DNA of 40,424 bases, from NCBI GenBank assembly GCA_009787835.1, contig WQSN01000018.1:5323-45746 (forward strand), written 5' to 3'. The notes under the pieces were generated by a model. It was not told where the DNA came from. It searched no databases and saw only the letters and a program-made list of their open reading frames with translations. The translations under genes were made by a program, and so were the position numbers. This document shows, one piece after another, positions 1 to 7,126 of this stretch (its first letter is position 1; the number at the start of each line of letters is the position of its first letter). The DNA comes from Treponema sp. GTDB lineage: Bacteria; Spirochaetota; Spirochaetia; Treponematales; Breznakiellaceae.

Positions 1-45
1 ATGTTTAAATGCTGATTTAGCATACTCAATTATAATATGCTGCAT
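1..45 (-). CDS. Possible start of a gene running off the left edge
   Basis: A minus-strand ATG opens a frame that stays open for 15 codons to the window edge, reading MQHIIIEYAKSAFKH. A purine-rich GGGGAAGGG lies directly before the ATG, closer than an ideal ribosome-binding site. It begins 19 nt after the stop of the PfkB kinase and on the same strand, so it could be the next gene of that operon. The fragment is too short to identify and may not be a gene. Confidence 0.3.
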   Translation of the reverse strand, partial: MQHIIIEYAKSAFKH

Positions 46-64
46 CCCTTCCCCATATAATATT

Positions 65-1024
65 TTATCGTATAACCCCGGGTTTTACAAGGTTGGCGTT
101 TAATGCGCCGCAGCGGATACCTTCATTAATTGCCGCGTTAAAATCTAAAGGATGATTTGCAGACCAATTGTCTTCCATTGCTGAGGTAAGACCGGCGGTA
201 AACGCGTCCCCGCAGCCGGTTGAATTTACCGCTTTTACAGGTTCAAATTCAACGTAATAAAAATTGCTCTTGTCAGCGGCCAATATTTTCCGGCTGCCAT
301 TGGTTAAAATGATTCTGCATTTATATTTTTGCGCGATTTCCATTACAGTTGATTTAATACGTTCTTCTGTAATATTGTCATTTCCTGCAAGATCATTATC
401 CTTAATCAAGTCAGGCATGAATGTTCCGGCAAATTCAAAAAGATTCGGTTTAACAACATCCGGCTCATATTGAAGGCTGTTAATTAAATCTTTTCCTTTT
501 ATATCAATTATAACACTTATCCCCTTTTCTTTTGCCTTGCGAACCATGTCAGGAATCACCATATCTGAGAACCCTGTTGCCTTTGTGCCGGAAATGATTA
601 AACATTTTACAGCGTTAGTTTTTTTTTCAAGAAGAGCATCAAATTTTTCCAGCAGCCGTTCCTCAGTTCCCGGGGCAACCGCTTCCGATTCTTCAACCAG
701 TTCAGTAACAGCTGTATCGGTGAGTACGGTGTAGCAAAAACGGATTTGGCCTGTCTGACCAGAGGTCAGACAATTGCTTTCTACCCATTCAACAGAAAGT
801 TTATCCTGCTCACACATGGAGAGAAAAAGCGGCCTCATATCGCCGCCTAACTGCGTTAGGTGCATAGCCTTTTTTCCCAATTGAGTCAAAACCCGTGTAA
901 CATTGATCCCTTTGCCGCTGACATCAAGACGGTGAGATTTTGCCCGGTTGACAGTGCCTGGCACTATTGAAGAGAACTGTAAAGTTTTTTGAATTGTTGG
1001 ATTAAGACAGACGGTCAGGAACAT
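65..1024 (-). CDS. PfkB-family sugar-phosphate kinase (1-phosphofructokinase / tagatose-6-phosphate kinase type)
   Basis: This 319-residue cytoplasmic protein belongs to the PfkB (ribokinase-like) family, in the FruK/LacC branch that phosphorylates fructose 1-phosphate, fructose 6-phosphate or tagatose 6-phosphate. The opening LTVCLNPTIQKTL and the SGKGINVTRVL segment (about residues 37-47) match the substrate-binding N-terminus of that branch. The ATP-site signature NSTGCGDAFTAGL carries the catalytic base D273. Length is normal. The ATG has no strong ribosome-binding site and lies 23 nt after the stop of a 33-residue membrane ORF, so translation may depend on upstream genes. No PTS transporter gene is adjacent, so the substrate cannot be fixed; 1-phosphofructokinase is the most likely role. 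It is a different branch from the fructokinase at 18031-18981. Confidence 0.85.
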   Translation of the reverse strand: MFLTVCLNPTIQKTLQFSSIVPGTVNRAKSHRLDVSGKGINVTRVLTQLGKKAMHLTQLGGDMRPLFLSMCEQDKLSVEWVESNCLTSGQTGQIRFCYTVLTDTAVTELVEESEAVAPGTEERLLEKFDALLEKKTNAVKCLIISGTKATGFSDMVIPDMVRKAKEKGISVIIDIKGKDLINSLQYEPDVVKPNLFEFAGTFMPDLIKDNDLAGNDNITEERIKSTVMEIAQKYKCRIILTNGSRKILAADKSNFYYVEFEPVKAVNSTGCGDAFTAGLTSAMEDNWSANHPLDFNAAINEGIRCGALNANLVKPGVIR

Positions 1025-1047
1025 AGGTATATGAATAGGTAAAGTAA

Positions 1048-1149
1048 TTACCTCATTTTTTTTAGTTTATTTGTAAGGTAGAAAATTACACCACTGGATA
1101 TCAGACATCCGAAAGCTAAAACAAGTATCCAAACGCTTTTTTCATCCAT
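1048..1149 (-). CDS. Tiny single-pass membrane protein, 33 residues
   Basis: The frame starts MDEKSVWILVLAFGCL, carries one hydrophobic segment (about residues 7-25) and ends in the basic tail KLKKMR. A strong AGGAGG ribosome-binding site lies just upstream of the ATG, embedded in the last codons of the preceding 56-residue ORF, whose stop is 5 nt before this start. That coupling is the main evidence that it is real. The topology (acidic start, one helix, basic end) resembles small membrane regulators or type I toxins, but I recognise no family. It lies between glyS and the PfkB kinase in one orientation. Confidence 0.55.
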   Translation of the reverse strand: MDEKSVWILVLAFGCLISSGVIFYLTNKLKKMR

Positions 1150-1154
1150 AATTT

Positions 1155-1325
1155 CTATCCTCCTATCCACGATCTGATTATATCAATAACTGCGAGAATA
1201 CTCATAATACCAACACCTGTTGCTATACCATTTGCAATTCGAATTGCCAATGACGGTTCTTTGTTGGATTGTTCCAAAAGTAGAATTATTCTGTCCAGTT
1301 TATCAAAAAGGACTTTCTCGTCCAT
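1155..1325 (-). CDS. Small membrane protein, 56 residues
   Basis: The frame encodes 56 residues: an amphipathic, coiled-coil-like N-terminus (MDEKVLFDKLDRIILLLEQ) followed by a hydrophobic stretch (about residues 28-48) and a short WIGG end. Its MDEK start is shared with the 33-residue ORF downstream, which uses this gene's last bases as its ribosome-binding site. There is no good ribosome-binding site of its own: GTAGGT directly abuts the ATG, while TTGCTA and TAAAAT hexamers 18 nt apart end 6 nt before the ATG, suggesting a leaderless message. A long inverted repeat sits just upstream. The function is unknown. Confidence 0.55.
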   Translation of the reverse strand: MDEKVLFDKLDRIILLLEQSNKEPSLAIRIANGIATGVGIMSILAVIDIIRSWIGG

Positions 1326-1331
1326 ACCTAC

Positions 1332-1361
1332 ATTTTAGCTCATAATTACCAAATTTAGCAA
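1332..1361 (-). promoter_or_regulatory. Candidate promoter for the 56-residue ORF
   Basis: TTGCTA (1361-1356) and TAAAAT (1337-1332) are separated by 18 nt on the minus strand. The -10 hexamer ends 6 nt before the ATG at 1325, so transcription would begin at or next to the start codon. The -35 lies in the loop of the inverted repeat at 1342-1386. Confidence 0.4.
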
Positions 1362-1386
1362 CTTACATTTTCTATTTGGTAATTAT
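1342..1386. repeat. 13-bp perfect inverted repeat between glyS and the small ORFs
   Basis: ATAATTACCAAAT (1342-1354) and ATTTGGTAATTAT (1374-1386) are perfect inverted copies with a 19-nt spacer. The right arm reaches the glyS stop codon. No T-tract follows on either strand, so it does not look like a standard terminator. It could be an operator, an mRNA-processing hairpin or a termination site of unusual type. It overlaps the candidate promoter of the 56-residue ORF. Confidence 0.7.
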
Positions 1387-2789
1387 TACTTAATCCTTTT
1401 ATATGTTTTTATCTCCTGCTTCAGCCGTGCGGCAAGTTCCGTTTTCGGCACTCTTACCTGTTCCATTGAATCTCGGAAGCGCAGTGTTACTGTTCCGTCT
1501 TCTTTGGATTGGTAGTCCACTGTAACACAAAAAGGTGTACCCGCTTCATCCTGTCTGCGGTAGCGCCGTCCTATCGCTCCCGCCTGATCGTAGTCTGTAG
1601 CGTAATCTTCTTTTAGTTCTGCGCGGATGTCCTGCGCAAGTTCAGCAAGTCCGTCCTTTTTCATCAGCGGAAGAATTGCTACAGTTACAGGCGCGAGATT
1701 GGGATGAAAGCGAAGAACTGTTCTCCAATCATCTGCGGTTCCGTTTGCAGTTCCTTCGGAACTGTCCGAATTCTTGTCCGAGGCAACCTGCTCTTCGTCG
1801 TAGGCGTCGCAGAGGATCATCAGTACATTTCGTGTAAGTCCCGCGGATGTTTCGATAATGTAAGGGATGTAGCGCTCGTTGTTGTTGTCCTGATCGATGT
1901 ACTGCATATCCTTACCTGAAAACTGTGAATGGCGGCCAAGGTCGTAACCGGCGCGGTTGTGGACACCTTCAAGTTCGCGCCAGCCCATGGGAAACAGGTA
2001 TTGAATATCGTAGGCGTCTTTCGCGTAATGCGCGAGTTCATCCGGCCCGTGCTGATGCCAGCGCAGATGATCCATTTTTACTCCGAGTTTTTCGTAATAC
2101 GACCACCTTTGTTTGCGCCATTCGTTGAATGTTTCTTCATCGGTTCCTGGTTTTACAAAGTACTGCATTTCCATCTGCTCAAATTCGCAGGTGCGGAAAA
2201 TAAAATTTTTAGTAACAATCTCATTACGGAATGCCTTTCCTATTTGCGCGATGCCGAACGGTATTTTCATTCTGTTTGATTGAACTATATTTTTATAATT
2301 AACATAAATACCCTGGGCGGTTTCCGGACGCAGATAAATAACGCTGGCGGTATCTTCGGTAGGTCCGATATTGGTCTTGAACATCAGGTTGAATTTTCTG
2401 GTGTCGGTTAACTCTCCTCCGCAGTCCGGGCATTTTTTTTCCGCCAGGTTTTCTTCGCTTATCATATCAGCGCGGAAGCGGGTTTTACATTTTTTACAAT
2501 CGACCAATGGATCGGTAAAATTTTCAACATGACCGGAGGCTTCCCATGTACGCGGGTGCATTAAAATCGCCGCGTCCAATCCCACGATATTATCGTGAAG
2601 CTGGGTCATCTCCTTCCACCAAGCATTGGCAATCCGGTTTTTTAATTCAACGCCGAGCGGGCCGTAATCCCACGCTCCGTTCTGACCGCCGTAAATTTCT
2701 GATGACTGAAAAACAAACCCCCGTCGTTTTGCCAGGGAGGTGATTTTTTCCATTGTCGCTTTTCCGTTGTACTCATTTAATTCTGACAT
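1386..2789 (-). CDS. glyS: Glycyl-tRNA synthetase, single-chain dimeric type
   Basis: This 467-residue class II aminoacyl-tRNA synthetase charges tRNA-Gly with glycine. It is the single-chain type, not the alpha2-beta2 GlyQ/GlyS type. Visible features are the N-terminal RRGFVFQSSEIYGG, a zinc-like CKKC...CPDC pair (about residues 98-125), the motif 2 region around FRTCEFEQMEM, and the C-terminal anticodon-binding domain from about residue 365. A hydrophilic stretch around SDKNSDSSEGTANGTADD looks like an insertion against the family and is encoded by a perfect hairpin at 1748-1764. The ATG has no clear ribosome-binding site; TACAAT lies 6 nt upstream. luxS lies upstream on the same strand with a terminator between them. 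Confidence 0.95.
   Translation of the reverse strand: MSELNEYNGKATMEKITSLAKRRGFVFQSSEIYGGQNGAWDYGPLGVELKNRIANAWWKEMTQLHDNIVGLDAAILMHPRTWEASGHVENFTDPLVDCKKCKTRFRADMISEENLAEKKCPDCGGELTDTRKFNLMFKTNIGPTEDTASVIYLRPETAQGIYVNYKNIVQSNRMKIPFGIAQIGKAFRNEIVTKNFIFRTCEFEQMEMQYFVKPGTDEETFNEWRKQRWSYYEKLGVKMDHLRWHQHGPDELAHYAKDAYDIQYLFPMGWRELEGVHNRAGYDLGRHSQFSGKDMQYIDQDNNNERYIPYIIETSAGLTRNVLMILCDAYDEEQVASDKNSDSSEGTANGTADDWRTVLRFHPNLAPVTVAILPLMKKDGLAELAQDIRAELKEDYATDYDQAGAIGRRYRRQDEAGTPFCVTVDYQSKEDGTVTLRFRDSMEQVRVPKTELAARLKQEIKTYKRIK
1748..1764. repeat. Perfect hairpin with TTC loop inside glyS
   Basis: CAGTTCC, loop TTC, GGAACTG: a 7-bp perfect stem inside the glyS reading frame, in a Ser/Thr/Gly/Asp-rich stretch that appears to be an insertion. 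Its layout resembles the hairpins at 2860-2874 and 34512-34526. Confidence 0.55.
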
Positions 2790-2795
2790 AGAGGC

Positions 2796-2801
2796 ATTGT
2801 A
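2796..2801 (-). promoter_or_regulatory. Candidate -10 element of glyS, leaderless configuration
   Basis: TACAAT on the minus strand ends exactly 6 nt before the glyS ATG at 2789, and no ribosome-binding site intervenes. A -35 at 17 nt (TTCCCT) is poor. Confidence 0.35.
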
Positions 2802-2847
2802 TACGAGAACGATAAATTAGGGAATAGAATTGAAATCTATGGTAACT

Positions 2848-2887
2848 GTTCAAAAAACGCAAACCTTCGGTTTGAAAGTTTTGGAAC
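2848..2887 (-). terminator. Rho-independent terminator downstream of luxS
   Basis: On the minus strand the core is CAAACC, loop GAA, GGTTTG (2874-2860), then CG and six T residues (2857-2852). Outer complementary bases CTGTTC and GAACAG can extend the stem. It follows luxS (stop at 2908) and precedes glyS, so the two are probably transcribed separately. Confidence 0.7.
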
Positions 2888-2907
2888 AGCCTCAATTACT
2901 TAAATTG

Positions 2908-3393
2908 TTAAACCATGTCGCTGGGATATTCCAGATTTTCCATTTTTCTTTTTTTCAAAAGCGCCGCATAACGGCTGCACTCCCATTTTGCCATATCAAT
3001 GTTTTGATCGCGCCAGTTGCCGCACTCGGCGGGAGATGCGCCGGGAATAGCGTCTTCATACTTTTCTATCCAGTCAAACATTTCCAGTAACAGCGGAAGT
3101 ATATCTGAAGAACTGTAATCGCCTTCCACGATTACATAGAAACCTGTACGGCAGCCCATTGGGCCAAAGTACACTACTTTCATGCACCATTCCCTGTGAG
3201 AACGCAGGAAGGTAGCGCAAAGATGCTCTATTGTATGCAGAGCAGGCTGATCTATCACCGGCTCCTTGTTGGGTTCTTTAAAACGAAGATCGAAAGTGGT
3301 AAGCGTCAAATCTCCAAATTTATCTTTCCGTGAAACATAGGCTCCCGGTTTAAGTCTGAGATGATCTACCTGAAAACTAGAAATTTTTTCCAT
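2908..3393 (-). CDS. luxS: S-ribosylhomocysteine lyase LuxS
   Basis: LuxS cleaves S-ribosylhomocysteine to homocysteine and 4,5-dihydroxy-2,3-pentanedione, the precursor of autoinducer-2, in the activated methyl cycle. The metal-binding HTIEH motif gives H53 and H57; the third ligand is C124 in ECGN, and the catalytic-cysteine segment GPMGCRTGFY includes C81. At 161 residues it is full length. A good ribosome-binding site (AAGGAG) precedes the ATG, and a TTGATT/TACACT promoter with 17-nt spacing lies upstream. It is a single-gene unit bounded by a terminator; no methyl-cycle partner gene (such as pfs) is adjacent. Confidence 0.97.
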   Translation of the reverse strand: MEKISSFQVDHLRLKPGAYVSRKDKFGDLTLTTFDLRFKEPNKEPVIDQPALHTIEHLCATFLRSHREWCMKVVYFGPMGCRTGFYVIVEGDYSSSDILPLLLEMFDWIEKYEDAIPGASPAECGNWRDQNIDMAKWECSRYAALLKKRKMENLEYPSDMV

Positions 3394-3413
3394 ATCTGAT
3401 ACTCCTTTTAATC

Positions 3414-3442
3414 AGTGTAACAGAAAATCTATCATGAATCAA
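3414..3442 (-). promoter_or_regulatory. Candidate promoter of luxS
   Basis: On the minus strand TTGATT (3442-3437) and TACACT (3419-3414) are separated by exactly 17 nt, about 20 nt upstream of the luxS start, with AAGGAG between promoter and ATG. Confidence 0.55.
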
Positions 3443-3501
3443 GTTAACATTTTTATTCTCTTTCAGTAAAGCGCATCTCATCCGTGCGCCATATATAAGT
3501 T

Positions 3502-5112
3502 ATGAAGTATTTAATTTTTTTAGCGGCTGTTGGATTTTTGTCTGCCGCGATTCTCCCTGCGGAACCTCAGCCGAACTCACTGCCTGACAAACAGCCTTTT
3601 CTTGACTGGTCACTTTTATGGAGCGGTTCTTATGAAGGTAATAACTCCAAACCGCTGAGTTTTATGTTTATTAACCGCGGGGACATTAGGGTTAATTTTC
3701 TCCCGGTCGGCCTTGAGCTGCGGGGAGGAATTCTTGACAGGCATACATTGGACTTTGAGCTTGATTCGTTCTGGGAAGATGAAAGGAGTATTACCAACTT
3801 TACAGGCGGGTTATACCATAAATCCACAGGCTCGCGGATTTTATTTGGCGTACTTGATGAATGGGGACTTTCCGCAAGGATTCGCAATCCGTGGATTCGT
3901 TCACCGCCTTATGCGGAAAATTATAAACCGCTCATGGCGGATTTAAAAACAGCTCCATCAGGAACCAAAGAAGATGAAGCGTATTTGTACTTATCCAGCC
4001 CTTTACTGAATATTTATCCAAACCTGAAACTAAGGGGATTTGCGTCCATGCAGACAGAACTGGATGATTTTGAGCCTGCTTTTTCCGGAGGGCTGGAAAT
4101 GGGTTTCGCGAATAAAACCGGCCTTATTTTTGAAACATTTTATACAGGGCTTACATTGCCTCCAAAAGAGGGCGGTACATGGTTTTCACAGCCGCCTGCA
4201 TTGCCTGAACGGGATTTCAGGCTTTACGCGGCGGGGATTTTATTTAACAGCCCGTTAATATCTGTCAGCAGTGATTTTGCCTTATCAGAAACCTTTGCCT
4301 GGGGAATGGATATTTATACCAATTTCGGCATCTGTATTACTCCCTTGCTTTATAAAAGCGCCAGAACAACAAATCAGGCGAGACCTCTGTCAATATCATT
4401 TGCCATGGACGGAGCCGGGGAACGGTTTGTTTACAGAGACGGTGAAAACCATGGGGCGGGTATAAGAGCCGCTGGAAAAATTGAATGGAAAGCAAAACGT
4501 AATTCATTGTTCCGGGTCAATACGGTATTACGCGGACCAGATTTAGGTGAAGATTTTTTCCGTAGTTCATCCGGTATTTATTACCGTTTTCCCACGGCTA
4601 ATAAAGACAGCCTCCCGGTCAGATTTACAAGATTATCGCTTACGGCAGATCGAAACGCAGTAAACCCTTTAAAAATAAATGATAAATTATCCGGTAATAT
4701 GGGGATTTCTATAAAATTTCCTCAAGGTTTAAAAAACAGTTCTTTTGGGATAAATTTTTCAGGCTCGGTAGAAGGGCTTGCGGAATCAGATGGGGATCCA
4801 TTTCCTTACCCTATTCCTGAAAATTTAAATTCTGCGCCATATTGGACTTTTAATACCGCAAATGTTTCCTGTGAACTTGTTTGGTCATCCGGTAACTTTA
4901 AAATACCGGAAATTTCCCAATTCCCCATGAATTTACAATTGAAATCCAAACTAAGTTATAAAGCAAATGATAAAAAGGATGATATTTGGGATGTTTCTTT
5001 TAACATTGCATTCCGTTTTAAGCATGGAAGGATAAGTTTCAGGGTAGAATCGCCCGATTTTCCGGAAAAATGGAACTGGAACATTTCATGGAGAGTCGAA
5101 AAAGATCAGTAA
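3502..5112 (+). CDS. Secreted, probable outer-membrane beta-barrel protein
   Basis: The 536-residue product begins with a signal peptide (MKYLIFLAAVGFLSAAILPA, probable cleavage before EPQ). The rest is rich in aromatic and glycine residues in alternating short strands (for example GILFGVLDEWGLSARIRNP and FRVNTVLRGPDLGEDFF), as in spirochaetal outer-membrane barrels. There are no cytoplasmic domains and no enzyme motifs. I do not recognise a named family. The ATG has no ribosome-binding site; AT-rich TATATAAG lies directly before it, so the start or mode of initiation is uncertain, though the signal peptide supports this start. It is divergent from luxS and followed by the response-regulator promoter, so it may be monocistronic. 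Confidence 0.75.
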   Translation: MKYLIFLAAVGFLSAAILPAEPQPNSLPDKQPFLDWSLLWSGSYEGNNSKPLSFMFINRGDIRVNFLPVGLELRGGILDRHTLDFELDSFWEDERSITNFTGGLYHKSTGSRILFGVLDEWGLSARIRNPWIRSPPYAENYKPLMADLKTAPSGTKEDEAYLYLSSPLLNIYPNLKLRGFASMQTELDDFEPAFSGGLEMGFANKTGLIFETFYTGLTLPPKEGGTWFSQPPALPERDFRLYAAGILFNSPLISVSSDFALSETFAWGMDIYTNFGICITPLLYKSARTTNQARPLSISFAMDGAGERFVYRDGENHGAGIRAAGKIEWKAKRNSLFRVNTVLRGPDLGEDFFRSSSGIYYRFPTANKDSLPVRFTRLSLTADRNAVNPLKINDKLSGNMGISIKFPQGLKNSSFGINFSGSVEGLAESDGDPFPYPIPENLNSAPYWTFNTANVSCELVWSSGNFKIPEISQFPMNLQLKSKLSYKANDKKDDIWDVSFNIAFRFKHGRISFRVESPDFPEKWNWNISWRVEKDQ

Positions 5113-5150
5113 ACAAAAAAACATAGATATATTAGAATACTATATAAGAA

Positions 5151-5185
5151 AATCTATTGTATCATCCTATAAAATAGATTATATT
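5151..5185 (+). promoter_or_regulatory. Promoter of the signalling operon, with overlapping inverted repeat
   Basis: TTGTAT (5157-5162), 17-nt spacer, TATATT (5180-5185). An 8-bp perfect inverted repeat, AATCTATT (5151-5158) and AATAGATT (5173-5180), spans the -35 to -10 region and could be an operator. The ribosome-binding site TAAGGAG lies at 5211-5217, before the ATG at 5223. Confidence 0.5.
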
Positions 5186-5222
5186 ATAAAGGTGACAATA
5201 GATACTTATGTAAGGAGATAAT

Positions 5223-5609
5223 ATGCCTATCGGTGTGACTATAATGGTTGTTGACGATTCCAGGATTATGAGAAACACCGTCAAAGGTGTTTTCGCCGGG
5301 GTAGAAACCACCTGTAACTTCATAGAAGCAAAAGATGGCGAAGAGGCATTGGCGCTATTGGAATCACAAACTGTTGATCTTATTTTACTGGACTGGAATA
5401 TGCCCAGATTATCGGGAATTGATTTTCTTAAACAGGTAAGGTCGATGGATCAATATAGAGATTTGCCAATAATTATGGTAACCAGCGAGGCTTCCAAAAT
5501 TAATGTTATTGAAGCGTTGAAAAACGGAGCCACTGATTATATTACTAAACCAATAAAACTTGATCTTTTCAAGAGTAAATTGGCCAAACTACGTTTATTC
5601 AGGATGTAA
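5223..5609 (+). CDS. Single-domain response regulator, CheY-like
   Basis: The protein is one receiver domain of 128 residues with no output domain. The acidic pocket is D11-D12, the phosphoacceptor is D57 (LLDWNMP), the switch threonine is T87 (IIMVTSE) and the conserved lysine is K109 (YITKPI). It should accept phosphate from the Hpt or kinase domains encoded downstream and act by protein-protein contact. It starts the operon, with a strong ribosome-binding site, and its stop is 2 nt before the CheX-like gene. General resemblance is to CheY, but no cheA, cheW or flagellar gene is present here, so a role outside chemotaxis is plausible. The partner is not shown by sequence. Confidence 0.92.
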   Translation: MPIGVTIMVVDDSRIMRNTVKGVFAGVETTCNFIEAKDGEEALALLESQTVDLILLDWNMPRLSGIDFLKQVRSMDQYRDLPIIMVTSEASKINVIEALKNGATDYITKPIKLDLFKSKLAKLRLFRM

Positions 5610-5611
5610 AT

Positions 5612-6097
5612 ATGTTAGAACTTACAAATTATGTTGAACCGTTTGTTGAAGTAACCGTCAGCACTTTTAAGGAATTTGTCGGCGTTGATGTAAGCCCAAG
5701 GCATCCTCACTTTTTGGATCCTGAGAAAGGATTTGAATGGGATATTTCAGCGGTTATCGGCCTTTCAGGAGTGGTTAAGGGCGCTGTTATTGTCTCCATG
5801 AAAGCGGAACTGGCAATAAAATTGACAGATATACTCGCAGGCGAAGGTCATACAGATATTGACGCCGATGTTGTGGACGCGATAGGTGAAATTAATAATA
5901 TTATTGCAGGTAATATTAAACCAAAAGTTCCCAACGGAGACAGGATAGTAATTTCCATCCCTACAATTATCAAGGGAAAGGAACATTCAATCGCATGGCC
6001 CAGTAAGCAGACCAGGATATTATGTATTCCGCATAAAGCTTTCGATGATGATATATTTCACCTTATGGTAGCTATTGAACTGGAGTCTATTGTATAG
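5612..6097 (+). CDS. CheX-like response-regulator phosphatase
   Basis: The 161-residue protein resembles CheX of the CheC/CheX/FliY phosphatase family, which removes phosphate from phospho-CheY. The catalytic ExxN signature is visible as GEINNIIAGN, with E93 and N96. The N-terminal ELTNYVEPFVEVTVSTFKEF helix and the central LSGVVKGAVIVSMK strands are typical of the family. It directly follows the response regulator (2-nt gap), so the likely substrate is that regulator. It is followed by the lipid-kinase-fold gene, 13 nt later. Confidence 0.82.
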   Translation: MLELTNYVEPFVEVTVSTFKEFVGVDVSPRHPHFLDPEKGFEWDISAVIGLSGVVKGAVIVSMKAELAIKLTDILAGEGHTDIDADVVDAIGEINNIIAGNIKPKVPNGDRIVISIPTIIKGKEHSIAWPSKQTRILCIPHKAFDDDIFHLMVAIELESIV

Positions 6098-6110
6098 TTC
6101 CGGAGGACAA

Positions 6111-7112
6111 ATGAAACACGTTTTTGTGTTCGATCCCAAAGCTTTTCATAACCAGCAGTGGAAGATGGACGGCATACTTGACAACATTGGGCAATTTTTC
6201 AGAACACAGGATAAACCGGATTTCTCTATTCAGATTTCACGTTATCGCAGAAACGCGATTGCCATTATTCAGGAAGAGGCAAGCAAATCAAGGGAAAACG
6301 ATATTGTCCGTATTTATGCTGTCGGCGGCGAAGAGCTGTTATATGACTGCGTAAACGGGGTAGCTTATTTTGATAATATGGAACTCGCAGCGGTTCCTTA
6401 TGGTGAATCAAATGATTTTTATAGCATTTTCGGCGAAGGAAAGACGGATTTATTCAGGGATATTCCGTCTGTAGTAAAATCTGAATCAATTCCAACAGAT
6501 ATAATAAAATGGGGAATAAATTACGCGCTGAATTCCTGTTATATTGGCTTTAATTCAGTTACTTCTTTAAGGCTTAAAAAATTTAAAATGGGTTTAAATA
6601 ACAGCGGTTTCATTGTATTTTCCAAACTATCAGCTTTTTTTAACTATATTGCGTTGGCATTTAATAATGACATTACAAATCAGGAGTATAAAATTACCAT
6701 TGATGATAAGGATTACAGCGGGAATTACAGCCTTATCCATGTCGCCAACGGTCCATATTATAACGGAAAGAAAACAGGAGCATATTCCGCATTACCAAAT
6801 GACGGGTTTCTGGATATAACGCTTATCAAGTCGGCCGATCCGTTAAAAACGATGTGGGCGCTTGGCAGATATTCAGGCGGGAAACGGCCTTCAAACTGTG
6901 TCTTTTTACAGGGAGAAAAAATCTCAGTCAGTTCGGAAAAGCAGATGTGGATTCAATTAGACAATGAATATTTTCAGGACACCTCTATTGATTTAAGCAT
7001 AGTCCCCAAGGCGGTTAATATTGTCGCGGTAGATAATTTATCTTATCCAGCAGATCCGCAGAAGAACCTTCGTCCGGCGGAAGATATTTCAGCTTCCATT
7101 CCGGAAATTTAA
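6111..7112 (+). CDS. Diacylglycerol/sphingosine-kinase-fold protein with altered nucleotide motif
   Basis: The 333-residue product follows the DAGK/LCB5 lipid-kinase plan (DgkB, YegS): an N-terminal Rossmann-like domain, then a C-terminal beta-rich domain with NGPYYNGKKTGAYSALPNDG and a closing VQLD-like QLDNEY segment. The expected glycine-rich GGDGT motif reads GGEEL (residues 72-76), losing the Asp and the third Gly; the second motif, usually PxGTxNDFAR, reads PYGESNDFYS with NDF kept. It may be a divergent kinase, or a catalytically impaired lipid/nucleotide sensor. The start chosen is the ATG at 6111, behind CGGAGG; an upstream TTG at 6075 overlapping the phosphatase gene is less likely. 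It sits inside the two-component operon, 14 nt before the first kinase. Confidence 0.72.
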   Translation: MKHVFVFDPKAFHNQQWKMDGILDNIGQFFRTQDKPDFSIQISRYRRNAIAIIQEEASKSRENDIVRIYAVGGEELLYDCVNGVAYFDNMELAAVPYGESNDFYSIFGEGKTDLFRDIPSVVKSESIPTDIIKWGINYALNSCYIGFNSVTSLRLKKFKMGLNNSGFIVFSKLSAFFNYIALAFNNDITNQEYKITIDDKDYSGNYSLIHVANGPYYNGKKTGAYSALPNDGFLDITLIKSADPLKTMWALGRYSGGKRPSNCVFLQGEKISVSSEKQMWIQLDNEYFQDTSIDLSIVPKAVNIVAVDNLSYPADPQKNLRPAEDISASIPEI

Positions 7113-7126
7113 AGAAGGATTTATCT

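Noticed and set aside
1342..1386. Rho-independent terminator of glyS
   Set aside because: The stem is long, but no T-tract follows on either strand; listed as an inverted repeat instead.
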